From an uncultured Collinsella sp. (GTDB taxonomy: Bacteria; Actinomycetota; Coriobacteriia; Coriobacteriales; Coriobacteriaceae), in assembly GCA_900552295.1 (NCBI GenBank), contig URZB01000005.1, positions 1-18,396 of the forward strand: 18,396 nucleotides of DNA, given 5' to 3'. Of this stretch, positions 1 through 7,398 are shown piece by piece. The stretch's first letter is position 1; the number at the start of each line of letters is the position of its first letter. Below the pieces are notes generated by a model that saw only the letters and a list, made by a program, of their open reading frames with translations, was not told where the DNA came from and did no database searches. The translations under genes were made by a program, and so were the position numbers.

Positions 1-307
1 ACGAGCGGGGGCTCCTGTCGTTTCCGTGCCCCTGGATTGGGTCATAGTGTCTGACTTCACCAAAACATCGGCGTTGCCTTGATTCAAACTTGCCAAAAGG
101 TAGTCGTTGGGGACGTTCTTGTTTGACTAGTCGTTTAAGAACGTCCCCAACGACTACTTGGGGACGGAGGAAAAGGGATCATTTTCCGTAACCTTTCCGC
201 AACAATGCGCTCTTCGCGACCCCTAGCGACCGCTCGCAACGTCCCCTGCGCTACACTTAGTTGCACTGTGGCGCCGTTGCGCCGCGCCCGATCCAAGGGG
301 GACTTTC
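1..307. other. Intergenic region upstream of the pyridoxal kinase gene
   Basis: I see no convincing gene here. The first 50 bases could hold the very end of an upstream reading frame (TGA at 52-54), but nothing identifies it. The stretch contains the perfect 21-bp inverted repeat listed separately at 100-157. After that the sequence becomes C-rich, and AAGGGGG at 295-301 is the ribosome-binding site of the kinase gene. I could not pick a convincing promoter. Confidence 0.6.
100..157. repeat. 21-bp perfect inverted repeat (REP-like palindrome)
   Basis: Bases 100-120 (GTAGTCGTTGGGG...) are the exact reverse complement of 137-157, with a 16-base loop. There is no T-tract, so a plain intrinsic terminator is unlikely. 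One arm recurs almost exactly at 14956-14972 (ACGTCCCCAATGACTAC). That suggests a dispersed palindromic repeat family rather than a gene-specific site. Confidence 0.8.
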
Positions 308-1132
308 ATGAAGAATACTCAGCTGCTGCTGATTAACGATATGTGCGGCTACGGCAAGGTCGCGCTTTCCGCCATGCTGCCGGTGCTGTCGCACATGGGT
401 TACCGTATCCATAATCTGCCGACGGCACTTGTGTCCGATACGCTCAACTACCCCAAGTTCTACATCCACGACACCACGGAGTACGTGCGTCAGAGTCTTG
501 CCATCTGGGAGGAGCTCGGCTTTGAATTCGACGCCATCTCGACCGGCTTTATCGTGACCGAGGAAGAGGCGCGCATCATCTCGGACTTTTGCCACCGCCG
601 TTCGCAAAAAGGCACCAAGGTGTTCGTCGACCCCATCATGGCCGACAACGGCAGGCTCTACGCCGGCGTGCCCGAATCGACCATCGGCCTTATGCGCAGC
701 CTGGTCGAGTGCGCCGACTACGCGGTGCCCAACTATACCGAGGCGTGTCTGCTCACCGATACGCCTATGGCCGAGCAGATTACGGCCGATGAGGCTCGTG
801 CGCTCGTGGACGCCATGCTCGCGCTGGGCGCCAAGTCGGTGGTCATTACGAGCGCGAAGGTCGACGGGGCGAGTGCCGTCATCGGCTACGACCATGTGGC
901 GGGAGAGTACTTTACGATTCCCTTTGAGCTGATCCCGGTGTATTTCCCGGGCACGGGCGATACGTTCTCGTCGGTGCTCGTGGGTCGCGTTATGGCCGGC
1001 TGGAGCCTGCAGCGTGCGACGACCGACGCTATGCGTGTGGTAGCCGAGCTTATCGAGCGCAATGCCGACCAAGAGGACAAGTCGGCCGGCCTTCCCATCG
1101 AGGCCTGCCTGGATGTGATCGACCATGAGTAA
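308..1132 (+). CDS. pdxY: Pyridoxal/pyridoxamine kinase (PdxK/PdxY type)
   Basis: A 274-residue cytoplasmic kinase of the ribokinase-like fold that phosphorylates B6 vitamers with ATP in the PLP salvage pathway. Visible family marks are VDPIMADNG (residues 107-115), PNYTEACLLT (141-150, the usual PNxxEA element), ITSAKVDG (180-187), and the anion-hole/catalytic motif PGTGDTFSS (214-222) with catalytic Asp218. Length matches the family. The start is set by AAGGGGG at 295-301, six bases before the ATG. The stop overlaps the start of the next gene by 8 bases (ATGAGTAA), so the two are translationally coupled. The gene symbol is by family; PdxY and PdxK preferences cannot be told apart from sequence alone. 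Confidence 0.9.
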   Translation: MKNTQLLLINDMCGYGKVALSAMLPVLSHMGYRIHNLPTALVSDTLNYPKFYIHDTTEYVRQSLAIWEELGFEFDAISTGFIVTEEEARIISDFCHRRSQKGTKVFVDPIMADNGRLYAGVPESTIGLMRSLVECADYAVPNYTEACLLTDTPMAEQITADEARALVDAMLALGAKSVVITSAKVDGASAVIGYDHVAGEYFTIPFELIPVYFPGTGDTFSSVLVGRVMAGWSLQRATTDAMRVVAELIERNADQEDKSAGLPIEACLDVIDHE

Positions 1133-1454
1133 CGCTGGCGAGGGCGGTGCCAAGCCCGCGGGCGGGGACAAGCCGCTCGGCGCGTCGCGGGGCAAGCGTC
1201 CGCGTATCCGCGTGAGCTGCGTGGATCAGCTGGGTGTGTGTCGCTGCCACCATGGTCATAAGCCGGGCGACGTCTTTGACTTCGACCGAGACCGCGGCAA
1301 GATGTGCGCCATGGCCTGCCACGTGGGCTTTCCCTATATCGATATCCTGCGCTACGGCGGAACCGTGCCTGGCAACGAGCCCGGTACGGCAAAGTTCTGC
1401 TGCCCCGAGGTCGATACGCTGAACGTTTGGCTTGCCGAGGTCGTCGACGAGTAG
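1125..1454 (+). CDS. TIGR04076-like small Cys-rich protein
   Basis: A 109-residue protein of unknown function. After a flexible Gly/Pro/Lys-rich N-terminus (1-26) it has the pattern I associate with TIGR04076: RVSCVDQLGVCRCHHGHKPGD (residues 29-49), then CAMACHVGFPYIDILRYGG (61-79), then FCCPE near residue 92. The family typically keeps Cys in all three blocks, which suggests metal or redox chemistry, but no function is established. The start codon lies inside the end of the kinase gene (shared bases 1125-1132), so the pair is co-translated. A B6-linked role is possible only by association. Confidence 0.75.
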   Translation: MSNAGEGGAKPAGGDKPLGASRGKRPRIRVSCVDQLGVCRCHHGHKPGDVFDFDRDRGKMCAMACHVGFPYIDILRYGGTVPGNEPGTAKFCCPEVDTLNVWLAEVVDE

Positions 1455-1462
1455 CTGAGCGC

Positions 1463-1495
1463 AATGTGACAAAGGGACAGTTCTTTTGTCACATT
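1463..1495. repeat. REP-like hairpin, copy 1 (AATGTGACAAA / TTTGTCACATT)
   Basis: An 11-bp perfect stem (1463-1473 with 1485-1495) around GGGACAGTTCT. It lies 9 bases after the TIGR04076-like gene and could act as a terminator, but two further copies sit in unrelated contexts (3012-3042 and 12765-12797), so it is better described as a dispersed palindrome. Confidence 0.8.
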
Positions 1496-1530
1496 CGCGG
1501 GTGGTGTCCCTTCTTTTTGCTTATAATCTC

Positions 1531-1614
1531 AAATCTCTGCATTTCATCAGATTTTAGGTTCTAAAAATTCTGCGTTTCATCGATAATCAAGCGTATAAAA
1601 CTTTGCATTTCATT
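1531..1614 (+). promoter_or_regulatory. Three 18-bp repeats at exact 33-bp period, upstream of the ATPase gene
   Basis: Copies begin at 1531, 1564 and 1597 and all fit AAAWYTYTGCRTTTCATY. The spacer sequence is not conserved, but the 33-bp step (about three helical turns) is exact, which points to same-face binding of a regulator. A TATAAT at 1522-1527 lies just upstream, although I see no good -35 at the right distance. The last copy ends 24 bases before the ATG at 1638. Confidence 0.6.
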
Positions 1615-1637
1615 TGATGACACCGAGGGGAGAGCCT

Positions 1638-2999
1638 ATGCTGCGCAGGAAAATAGCGGCAGAGCTGGAGCGTTGGCTGAAGTCTTCCGAGCAAAAGGCC
1701 TTGTTCATTACGGGTTCTCGCCAGATTGGCAAAAGCTATTCGATTCGCGCATTTGGCAAAGCCAACCATGCAACCTACATCGAGCTTAACCTCATGGAAA
1801 ACCGCCAGGCAAAAGATGCTCTTCTCGAGGCGCGGAATGCCGATGATTTCATCAGCAGGGTGACGCTTCTTTCGGGAAAGTCGATTGCGCCAGGCAAAAC
1901 GCTCGTGTTTATCGATGAGGTCCAAGAGGCCCCCGACATCATGACGATGGCAAAGTTCCTTGTTGAGGACGGGAGGTGCCGCTGGGCGTTTTCGGGGTCA
2001 ATGCTCGGGACTCAGTTCAAGGGCGTCAGGTCCTATCCCGTGGGGTATGTCCACGAGCTTAGGATGTTCCCGCTCGATTTTGAGGAGTTTTGCTGGGCAA
2101 CCGGGGTGAGCGAGGGGGCTCGCCAAACGATACGTGACGCGTGTATCAGCGAGAGGCCCGTTCCTGATTACATTCATGACGCGATGATGGCAAACTTCAG
2201 GACCTATACCGTTGTCGGCGGAATGCCGGAGGTCGTGCAGCGTTTCCTTGACACGCAGGGCGACCTTGCCTCTGTTCGTCAGCTACAGTCAGAGCTCAAC
2301 GAACAGTACCGGCGGGATATCTCCAAGTATGCAAGCGGGCGAGCCCTTCAGGTGCAGAGCATTTACGATCAGCTCCCTATTATGCTCGAGGGCGAAAACA
2401 AGCGCTTCGTGCTCAATTCCATTGACCCCAAGGCTCACTACGAGAAGTATCAGCGAGATTTTGTATGGCTTGTCGATGCCGGCGTTGCTCTCAAAGCCGA
2501 TATCGTAACCGAGCCAAAATCGCCCTTGCTCAAGACGGCACGGCCATCGCAGTTCAAGCTATATCAATCGGATACGGGCATGTTGATGGCGCGCTACCCC
2601 GTCGGAGTCGCCCAAGCGGCGTATCTTGATAGCAAGGAGCCCAATCTGGGCGGCATTTACGAAAACGTGGTGGCCCAGCAGCTGGCTGCCCAAAATCGCC
2701 AGCTTTACTACTATCAGACAAAAAAGCGCGGTGAAGTGGACTTTGTGGTCGATGGACCGGATGGGACGGCTGTTCCGATCGAGGTTAAATCGGGCTCCTA
2801 TTACCACGCGCACGCTGCGCTCGGTCATGTGCTTGATACGGCTGAATATGGCGTAAGGCTCGGGATTGTTTTCTCGAGAGGCAACGTTGAGCGCAACGGA
2901 GCGGTTCTCTATTTGCCGCTATATGCGACCTGGGCCCTTTCGGATGTTTTGGGCGACTCCTGCGCCGAGGGGATAAAGCTGGAGGTCAAGCCGGTCTAG
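1638..2999 (+). CDS. ATP-binding protein, AAA_14 plus DUF4143 family
   Basis: A 453-residue orphan ATPase of the widespread AAA_14/DUF4143 type. The N-terminal P-loop domain has Walker A GSRQIGKS (residues 26-33), Walker B LVFIDEVQ (89-96) and a sensor-like FSGSM (118-122). The DUF4143 half contains VGGMPEVVQ (193-201). Near the end GEVDFVV (365-371) and PIEVKSG (380-386) look like a PD-(D/E)XK nuclease-type core, with Asp368, Glu382 and Lys384. The ATG at 1638 is chosen because GAGGGGAG precedes it at 1624-1631. An in-frame ATG at 1614 has no ribosome-binding site and overlaps the third upstream repeat. The family's physiological role is unclear; toxin-like, defence and DNA-handling roles have all been guessed. 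Confidence 0.85.
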   Translation: MLRRKIAAELERWLKSSEQKALFITGSRQIGKSYSIRAFGKANHATYIELNLMENRQAKDALLEARNADDFISRVTLLSGKSIAPGKTLVFIDEVQEAPDIMTMAKFLVEDGRCRWAFSGSMLGTQFKGVRSYPVGYVHELRMFPLDFEEFCWATGVSEGARQTIRDACISERPVPDYIHDAMMANFRTYTVVGGMPEVVQRFLDTQGDLASVRQLQSELNEQYRRDISKYASGRALQVQSIYDQLPIMLEGENKRFVLNSIDPKAHYEKYQRDFVWLVDAGVALKADIVTEPKSPLLKTARPSQFKLYQSDTGMLMARYPVGVAQAAYLDSKEPNLGGIYENVVAQQLAAQNRQLYYYQTKKRGEVDFVVDGPDGTAVPIEVKSGSYYHAHAALGHVLDTAEYGVRLGIVFSRGNVERNGAVLYLPLYATWALSDVLGDSCAEGIKLEVKPV

Positions 3000-3011
3000 G
3001 GCTAGTCCCGG

Positions 3012-3042
3012 ATGCGACAAAGGGACAGTCCCTTTGTCGCAT
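3012..3042. repeat. REP-like hairpin, copy 2
   Basis: A 15-bp near-continuous palindrome (ATGCGACAAAGGGAC / GTCCCTTTGTCGCAT) between two convergent genes. Compared with copies 1 and 3 the stem has a T-to-C change on one arm and the matching A-to-G change on the other, so selection or copying has preserved pairing. Confidence 0.8.
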
Positions 3043-3075
3043 TCATGAGCGTGGATTTTCTCCCGTTTAGGGCGC

Positions 3076-3095
3076 GGTTCGTGCGCCCACGAACC
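3076..3095 (-). terminator. Hairpin at the 3' end of the phosphatase gene
   Basis: GGTTCGTG (3076-3083) pairs perfectly with CACGAACC (3088-3095) around CGCC, and the stem touches the phosphatase stop codon. It lacks a clear T-tract on the minus strand, so termination here is only a suggestion. Confidence 0.4.
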
Positions 3096-3541
3096 TACAG
3101 CTGCTCGAGCATGGCGGTGCAGCCGGCGATCACGTCGCGGTAGGTGGCATCGAAATTGCCGGTGTACCAGGGATCGGCCACGTCGCCGGGGCGATCAGTC
3201 CAATCGAGCAAGCGCGTAATCTTGCCGTCGGGGTCGTCGCCAAAGATGCGACGCAGGCCACGCGCGTTCTCAGCATCCATATAGACAATATGGTCCCAGT
3301 CGCCATACTCCGCGCGACGCACCTGACGTGCGCGATGTGCGACGACGGGAATCCCGACCTCGCGTAGCTTGGCAACGGTACCGTGATGTGGCGGGTTGCC
3401 AATCTCCTCGGTCGAGGTCGCAGCGGAATCAATGACAAACTCGCCCGCGCGCCCGGCGCGCCGCACCAGCTCGGTAAACACCGACTCGGCCATCGTCGAG
3501 CGACAGATATTGCCATGGCAGATAAACAGTACGCATTGCAT
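3095..3541 (-). CDS. Low-molecular-weight protein tyrosine phosphatase, 5' end supplied by the inserted element
   Basis: A 148-residue cytoplasmic phosphatase of the LMW-PTP/arsenate-reductase-like family. The catalytic P-loop is C8-HGNIC-R14-ST near the N-terminus. The general-acid loop is VADPWYTGNF (residues 121-130) with Asp123. Length is normal. The ATG at 3541 follows GAAAGGAAACCGCAT. A longer frame starting at 3598 would add 19 residues coded by the inserted element and is not preferred. Bases 3493-3556 are repeated at 11372-11435 with 4 differences (60/64). The natural reading is that everything upstream of codons 12-17, including Cys8 and the ribosome-binding site, is now element sequence that rebuilds the gene. 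Its original upstream neighbour was probably the MFS gene now at 11472. Confidence 0.92.
   Translation of the reverse strand: MQCVLFICHGNICRSTMAESVFTELVRRAGRAGEFVIDSAATSTEEIGNPPHHGTVAKLREVGIPVVAHRARQVRRAEYGDWDHIVYMDAENARGLRRIFGDDPDGKITRLLDWTDRPGDVADPWYTGNFDATYRDVIAGCTAMLEQL
3493..3508. mobile_element. Left attachment core (attL) within the phosphatase gene
   Basis: The 16 bases TCGTCGAGCGACAGAT are identical at 11372-11387 and mark the chromosome-proximal end of a 64-bp duplication. Crossover most likely lies in this block (phosphatase codons 12-17). Beyond it the two copies start to differ, as expected when one is attP-derived and the other the original attB. Confidence 0.75.
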
Positions 3542-3652
3542 ATGCGGTTTCCTTTCATATGGAAGGCTGCTAAAGAGTCGAAGCCGGGCGCATGCCAAGT
3601 TTTATTTCTTGGCCAGTTTGAAGTAGCGCTCAAATATCAATCTCTACCTGCG

Positions 3653-3682
3653 ATAATAACAAGATTAGACCTTTAATCCCAA
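3653..3682 (-). promoter_or_regulatory. Possible element-borne promoter for the phosphatase gene
   Basis: Read on the minus strand, TTGGGA (3682-3677), an 18-base gap, then TATTAT (3658-3653) resembles a sigma-A promoter, about 110 bases upstream of the phosphatase ATG. It would replace the promoter lost when the element separated the gene from its upstream neighbour. This is a match by eye only; read-through from the integrase gene is an equally good source of transcription. Confidence 0.3.
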
Positions 3683-3772
3683 CGCTTCTACTGTGTTCAA
3701 CGAGCTGAATGGCTCAAAAAATAGTTTCCAATATAGGGAAGGAAATCCACTTTATTAAGGCCAGAAATCAGT

Positions 3773-3827
3773 CAAAAGTAGAAGCAAAAGTAGTAAAAAC
3801 GTAGTACGGCTCAAATTTTTACTACCA
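3773..3827. promoter_or_regulatory. Left-end integrase arm-type sites (candidate)
   Basis: CAAAAGTAG occurs twice at a 12-base step (3773-3781 and 3785-3793). The second runs on as AGTAGTAAA (3789-3797), and an inverted TTTTTACTACC follows at 3817-3827. The same words recur at the right end: AAAAAGTAGG at 11248-11257 and GAGTAGTAAATA at 11306-11317. From memory, the Tn916 integrase N-domain was studied bound to GAGTAGTAAATTC, which makes these plausible arm sites. Confidence 0.55.
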
Positions 3828-3831
3828 ATGT

Positions 3832-5028
3832 CTACCTGCGGTTTTGTTCAATAGCAAGCATCTCGTCTTGAATATCTTCAAGCCCAAGATGGGTGTAAAC
3901 GTTGTAGGTGGTGTTGATATCCGAGTGCCCCATAATGTATCTGAGCTTTGCTGGACTCATGCCAGCGCGTGCCATTCGGCTACAGAAAGTGTGCCTGAGC
4001 TGGTGCGGAGTTATATGAGGCAGTTCTTCCTTATAGATGTGGTTGTGCTTAATGATGGCGCGTTTGAGCCTATGCTCCCAATGCAGAGCAACGCATGGCA
4101 TCTCATTCTTGTCTAGGCATATGAAGCCCCTTACCCCATCAATAACAGGCTCTTCTTTTGGCTGCGCCCTCTGTTCGATGAGACTGTGGAAGGCCTTTTC
4201 GACAGAGGCGGTCATGGGGATATACCTCATACCAGATTTCGTCTTGGGCTCTTCAACGTAATACTGCATATCTCTCGCACGATGGAGTTGCTTTTGAACG
4301 CATATGCAGTGATTTTCGAAGTCAATGTCATCAAGGGTCAGGCCGCAGTATTCAGAAATTCTGAGTCCAGTGTTCAACAAGATGAAGTAAGTCTCAAAGT
4401 AGCGCGAGAAGTGATGATCCGAGCGCATGAACTCAAGGAATAGCCGTTCCTGTCTAACGCTTAACGATTCTCTGGATACCGTATCGTTGACCAGCACATT
4501 GATAAGCTCGAAGTTAAAGGGGTTTCTTCTGATGAGGCCGCATTCCTCAGCAAGTTGAAAGGCTGGCCTGAGTACGCCTCGGATGCTACAGACGCTGCTA
4601 TAGCCCTTTCCAACATCTTGCTGAAGGTGGATAAGCCATTTCTTTGCGTCCAACACCGTAATGTTTGATATTTTGGCTTTGCTGAAGCTGTCTGTTTTCA
4701 GGTAATTGGTGACGGTTTTATAGGCGCTAACGGTTGTCTTTCGTACCGCAACCTTGGTCGCAAGGTAGTTCTCAACCAGAGTCATGACGTTCATGTTCTC
4801 AGGTGCGATGTGGTCGAAGAGGTCTTTTTGAACCTGCTGCTCTTTTTGTCTTAAGCAGAGGTCTCTCTTTTTGCCGTGCGGCGTTTGGTCGTGAATTGTC
4901 AAAGTCCACGAATAGACAAAGCAGGTTTTTCCCATCCAATTGGTGTATTTAAACGAGTAGCGACCGTCTGGGCGCTGGCCTTCTCCGCGATGGAGAACTC
5001 GACCCTTGTTATCTTTCCTATTCGACAT
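3832..5028 (-). CDS. int: Tyrosine integrase, Tn916 type
   Basis: A 398-residue site-specific recombinase close in length and layout to Tn916 Int. The N-terminal arm-binding domain (about 1-60) reads KDNKGRVLHRGEGQRPDGRYSFKY, as in Tn916-type integrases. A core-binding SAM-like domain follows (about 80-180), then the catalytic domain. Active-site residues are Arg223 (GLRISE), the Lys of TKSG near 264, His342 and Arg345 (HQLRH), His368 (GHSD), and nucleophile Tyr378 (YTHL). All are present, so the enzyme looks intact. The start is the ATG after GGAGAT. The gene ends about 325 bp from the attachment core, the normal place for an integrase. I could not recognise an excisionase next to it. Confidence 0.93.
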   Translation of the reverse strand: MSNRKDNKGRVLHRGEGQRPDGRYSFKYTNWMGKTCFVYSWTLTIHDQTPHGKKRDLCLRQKEQQVQKDLFDHIAPENMNVMTLVENYLATKVAVRKTTVSAYKTVTNYLKTDSFSKAKISNITVLDAKKWLIHLQQDVGKGYSSVCSIRGVLRPAFQLAEECGLIRRNPFNFELINVLVNDTVSRESLSVRQERLFLEFMRSDHHFSRYFETYFILLNTGLRISEYCGLTLDDIDFENHCICVQKQLHRARDMQYYVEEPKTKSGMRYIPMTASVEKAFHSLIEQRAQPKEEPVIDGVRGFICLDKNEMPCVALHWEHRLKRAIIKHNHIYKEELPHITPHQLRHTFCSRMARAGMSPAKLRYIMGHSDINTTYNVYTHLGLEDIQDEMLAIEQNRR

Positions 5029-5381
5029 AGCTTGGATCTCCTTTCAGAGACTCAAGCACGACAACATGATTGTAGCTATGGGGTTGTCTATGCCATGGTA
5101 AAAGGGTTCGTTTATTGGGTTAAATCAAAGGAAATGAGGCCTATTTGCCCCGTTGAGGCTGGGATTGGAGTAAGTGTCCATCGGCGTAATCCCAAGCCCA
5201 AATTTCGCCCTCAGCGTGCATCTTTGCTATAGGCTGAGCGGACATCAATTGAAATCGCAGTTTGATTGAGTCCTAATAGTTTCAATGGCTTTATAGGTCG
5301 CATGAATACAAAAGGCTGCGCAGCGTCAACGCTTGGGGCGCTGCGCAGCCGCTATTTCTTTAATTGGGCGAAGGGGAGAGT
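5029..5381 (-). other. Intergenic leader of the integrase gene
   Basis: No convincing gene is present. On the minus strand a 34-codon frame (5244-5140, beginning MSAQPIAKMHAEGEIWAW) lacks a ribosome-binding site and is only a possible leader peptide. A hairpin with a 10-bp, one-bulge stem (5157-5166 with 5188-5198) lies inside that frame, which could suit attenuation of the integrase gene. The terminator of the upstream exported-protein gene is at 5314-5350. Confidence 0.5.
5314..5350 (-). terminator. Intrinsic terminator of the exported Cys-pair protein gene
   Basis: A perfect 12-bp GC-rich stem, GGCTGCGCAGCG (5314-5325) with CGCTGCGCAGCC (5339-5350), has a 13-base loop. On the minus strand it is followed by TTTTGTATTC. 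It lies about 30 bases after the stop codon of the gene at 5382-6644 and would insulate that gene from the integrase. Confidence 0.8.
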
Positions 5382-6644
5382 CTAGTTCTCTAATTGAGTG
5401 AATTGAATGCTGCCGCCCTCGTTATCGTAGTGTTCGTCCGCCACTGCAAGGTAGACATCCCAGTTCTCATCGGTGGTTTTCCGCCAAGCGTAGCTGTACA
5501 TGTCGTTGCCCCCGTTGATTTGGGTCAAGTCTTTGGCCTCGTATTCGTTGCCGAAATAGGATGCGAGGGTGTTGACGGCGTAATCTCTATCGGAGGCGTA
5601 GTCGCTTAAAGACCATTTGAAAAAGAGGTTAATTACTTTTCCAGAATCTTTATTGATATCGTATAGAAATTCTCCATCAATCCCGAGGAAGGTGGCCTTC
5701 TCGCGTAAATCGGCCCCATCCTTTTTCGCGCTTGGAATTTTCTTTTTAACGTATTGAGCGGTCTGCCCGATATATTTCACCCGCTCTCGTACCTGGTCAA
5801 GCTCTTTATTAACGGTGTCATGGTCAAGCGGCGTTTTGGTTTCCGTGGGTGCGGCTACGGTCGTGATAATGGATGCTTGCAGAAGGGTATACCCACCGTT
5901 TTTTGTCCTGCTGTAGGTGAAGCCGTTCCTGCTTGCCGCGCCCTGCTCATCGATTTCTTTGACGATTTCACCGACTGAATCCCAGTCAAGTGACGGGTCG
6001 CATGCCTCAATCATCGCCACAAGGAAGCGTGCCATCTTTTTGTCATAGCTACTTTGGTTGTTGTCGAGCATGACAACGATGCCGTAGTTGAGAGGTTCAG
6101 AATAGAGAAGGGTTGGGGCGAGGTTCTCGTCCTTCAGTGAAAAAGAGAGCTGCCCCGCCATCTCGTCATTTGAGTCATTAATTGAATAGACAGTCAGTTT
6201 GTAGTCGTATTCTTCGTGCACTGTAAAATCGCTGTCGTTAAGCTCTCGGAGTCTTTTTTCGAAAACCTTCGAGTAGGTGTCTGGGCATATGGTCAGCTTT
6301 TCGTTCTCCAGAAACGAGGTAACCTTCTCTGTCTTTTTCTCAATTGTTTTCTCGCAGCGAGAACATGTTTTGACATAGACCCTTTCGGAGAACGTGGAGT
6401 CGAATCCATCGTCTTTCCAGTCCTCGAGTTTGTGACCCAGCGGATTGCCCTCGGTTGCTCCGCATTCCTTGCAGGTCTTAGGTTTGGTGCAGGTCGCTTT
6501 CTTCCATTTATGGGTGTGGAAAATGTTGAGTGTTGCACTCGAATTCGGTTCTGCGGCAAGGCTAGGCACTAAAGCAATCGCGCAAACCAATACGAGGGCA
6601 ATCGTAACTAAGAGGGCTAGTTGTTTGTTCGTTGGCTTCTTCAT
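5382..6644 (-). CDS. Exported protein with a split Cys-pair (zinc-ribbon-like) N-terminus
   Basis: A 420-residue protein I cannot assign to a named family. Residues 1-31 form a signal peptide (MKKPTNKQLALLVTIALVLV... ending PSLAAEP), with no lipobox. Next comes HTHKWKKATCTKPKTCKECG (residues 43-62), a motif seen repeated in many Gram-positive surface proteins. It has Cys52, Cys58 and Cys61, then a second pair Cys94/Cys97 (CSRC), so the four-Cys set could hold one zinc. The rest (about 110-420) is soluble, acidic and without visible repeats. The ATG at 6644 is chosen for AAGGAGAG just upstream; a longer frame adds 34 residues that would run through the structured leader. The leader closely resembles the one before the lipoprotein gene at 10050-10958, suggesting shared control. 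Confidence 0.75.
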   Translation of the reverse strand: MKKPTNKQLALLVTIALVLVCAIALVPSLAAEPNSSATLNIFHTHKWKKATCTKPKTCKECGATEGNPLGHKLEDWKDDGFDSTFSERVYVKTCSRCEKTIEKKTEKVTSFLENEKLTICPDTYSKVFEKRLRELNDSDFTVHEEYDYKLTVYSINDSNDEMAGQLSFSLKDENLAPTLLYSEPLNYGIVVMLDNNQSSYDKKMARFLVAMIEACDPSLDWDSVGEIVKEIDEQGAASRNGFTYSRTKNGGYTLLQASIITTVAAPTETKTPLDHDTVNKELDQVRERVKYIGQTAQYVKKKIPSAKKDGADLREKATFLGIDGEFLYDINKDSGKVINLFFKWSLSDYASDRDYAVNTLASYFGNEYEAKDLTQINGGNDMYSYAWRKTTDENWDVYLAVADEHYDNEGGSIQFTQLEN

Positions 6645-6671
6645 CCGCTCTCCTTCCAAAGGTATCCCGAC

Positions 6672-6874
6672 AACCGTGGAAGGGGAGAAGCACATCATTG
6701 CAATTAAGCGATGTGGAGGACACCTACCACAGTTACCACACCGCAAGGCTTCACATGCATATGCGAACAGACCTTGAAAGGCGGGTGCCCTCCAATTCGC
6801 CTGTTTGCATACGCAAAGCAGCAGCTATGCCATTGTGAAGCTCCATCCAAATATATGGATGTTGCGGTGTGGTA
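6672..6874 (-). ncRNA. Structured 5' leader A (candidate cis-regulatory RNA)
   Basis: Coordinates are on the + strand; the RNA would be the complement. P1 is 13 bp, 6734-6746 with 6862-6874. P2 is a hairpin, 6844-6849 with 6856-6861. P3 is 6748-6755 with 6834-6841. P4 extends it, 6757-6770 with 6801-6814 (one mismatch, one wobble). CCACAGTT (6727-6734) can pair with AACCGTGG (6672-6679) as P5. Overlapping P5, GGAAGGGGAG (6678-6687) can pair with the gene's Shine-Dalgarno region (6648-6657): 6 bp, one mismatch, then 3 bp. Leader B (10991-11191) folds the same way with changed bases. I do not recognise it as a known riboswitch class. Confidence 0.65.
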
Positions 6875-7312
6875 GATGAGATTGTATCAAGGGCATGGCA
6901 GATCATTTTGAGTAAAAGGGGAAACGGCAATGCTATTCGCCAATTATTGACAGCTATAAAGAGTGCCTATAGATAATGCATTTATAGCGTCTGGCGGTCT
7001 TCTCGATAGCATTGGCAATCATGCCTTGGTAATGCGCTATTTGCAGTGAAGGTAGACGGTCGGTGGAATTTCTTCTTTCAGTCATGTTGATATCAACTAC
7101 ATAGATGGGGTCTGCCAAGTAGAAGTTGAGGCCAAAGTGTAAAACACCCCGTATGCGCCAAAACAGACTGGGGCAGGGGCTTACGAGGTAACGCATCTTC
7201 TGCAAGCTGGGAGTGCGCAAGAAAGTTAAGCCGCGTTATGGTGTATCCCAAAATTCATAACATTTGAGACATGAGAAATATCATTCCCCAAGTGAGTCTT
7301 TTGAATCAAATA
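6875..7312. other. Intergenic region between leader A and the recombinase control region
   Basis: I see no well-supported gene. Any promoter for leader A should lie near 6875-6930 on the minus strand, but I cannot name clear -35/-10 boxes. A minus-strand frame of up to 88 codons (6954-7220) is present and its last half has plausible codon use, but neither possible start has a ribosome-binding site. Confidence 0.5.
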
Positions 7313-7379
7313 ATGTCCTAAAAGATATACCAAAAATGTATGTCCCAATATAAAATACTAATAGGACTTTTGGGACATA
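7313..7379 (+). promoter_or_regulatory. Operator or res-like site of the serine recombinase
   Basis: ATGTCCTAAAAG (7313-7324) matches the inverted CTTTTGGGACAT (7367-7378) at 11 of 12 positions. TATGTCCCAA (7339-7348) is a perfect 10-bp inverted partner of TTGGGACATA (7370-7379). A shorter AGGAC half-site occurs at 7363-7367. The cluster ends 19 bases before the recombinase ATG. Recombinases of this family often bind a multi-dimer res site at their own promoter, giving both recombination and autoregulation. Confidence 0.6.
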
Positions 7380-7398
7380 TAGGAATTGGAGACACGCG

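Noticed and set aside
1531..1614. CRISPR array, because of evenly spaced short repeats
   Set aside because: Only three degenerate 18-bp units with 15-base spacers, no cas genes, and a position directly in a promoter region.
3493..3556. tRNA or tmRNA 3' end as the integration target
   Set aside because: The duplicated bases encode the phosphatase N-terminus on the minus strand, and no tRNA fold is present.
5140..5244. 34-codon minus-strand frame upstream of the integrase as a possible excisionase or leader peptide
   Set aside because: Too short and too unlike any excisionase I know, and without a ribosome-binding site. Kept only as a remark in the intergenic entry.
6645..6746. N-terminal extension of the exported Cys-pair protein
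   Set aside because: The extra 34 residues run through the structured leader and would bury the signal peptide. ATG 6644 has a strong ribosome-binding site.
6954..7220. Minus-strand frame of up to 88 codons with plausible codon use in its second half
   Set aside because: The outermost start is TTG, neither TTG nor the internal ATG has a ribosome-binding site, and I recognise no domain. It could be a decayed gene, but I cannot support it.
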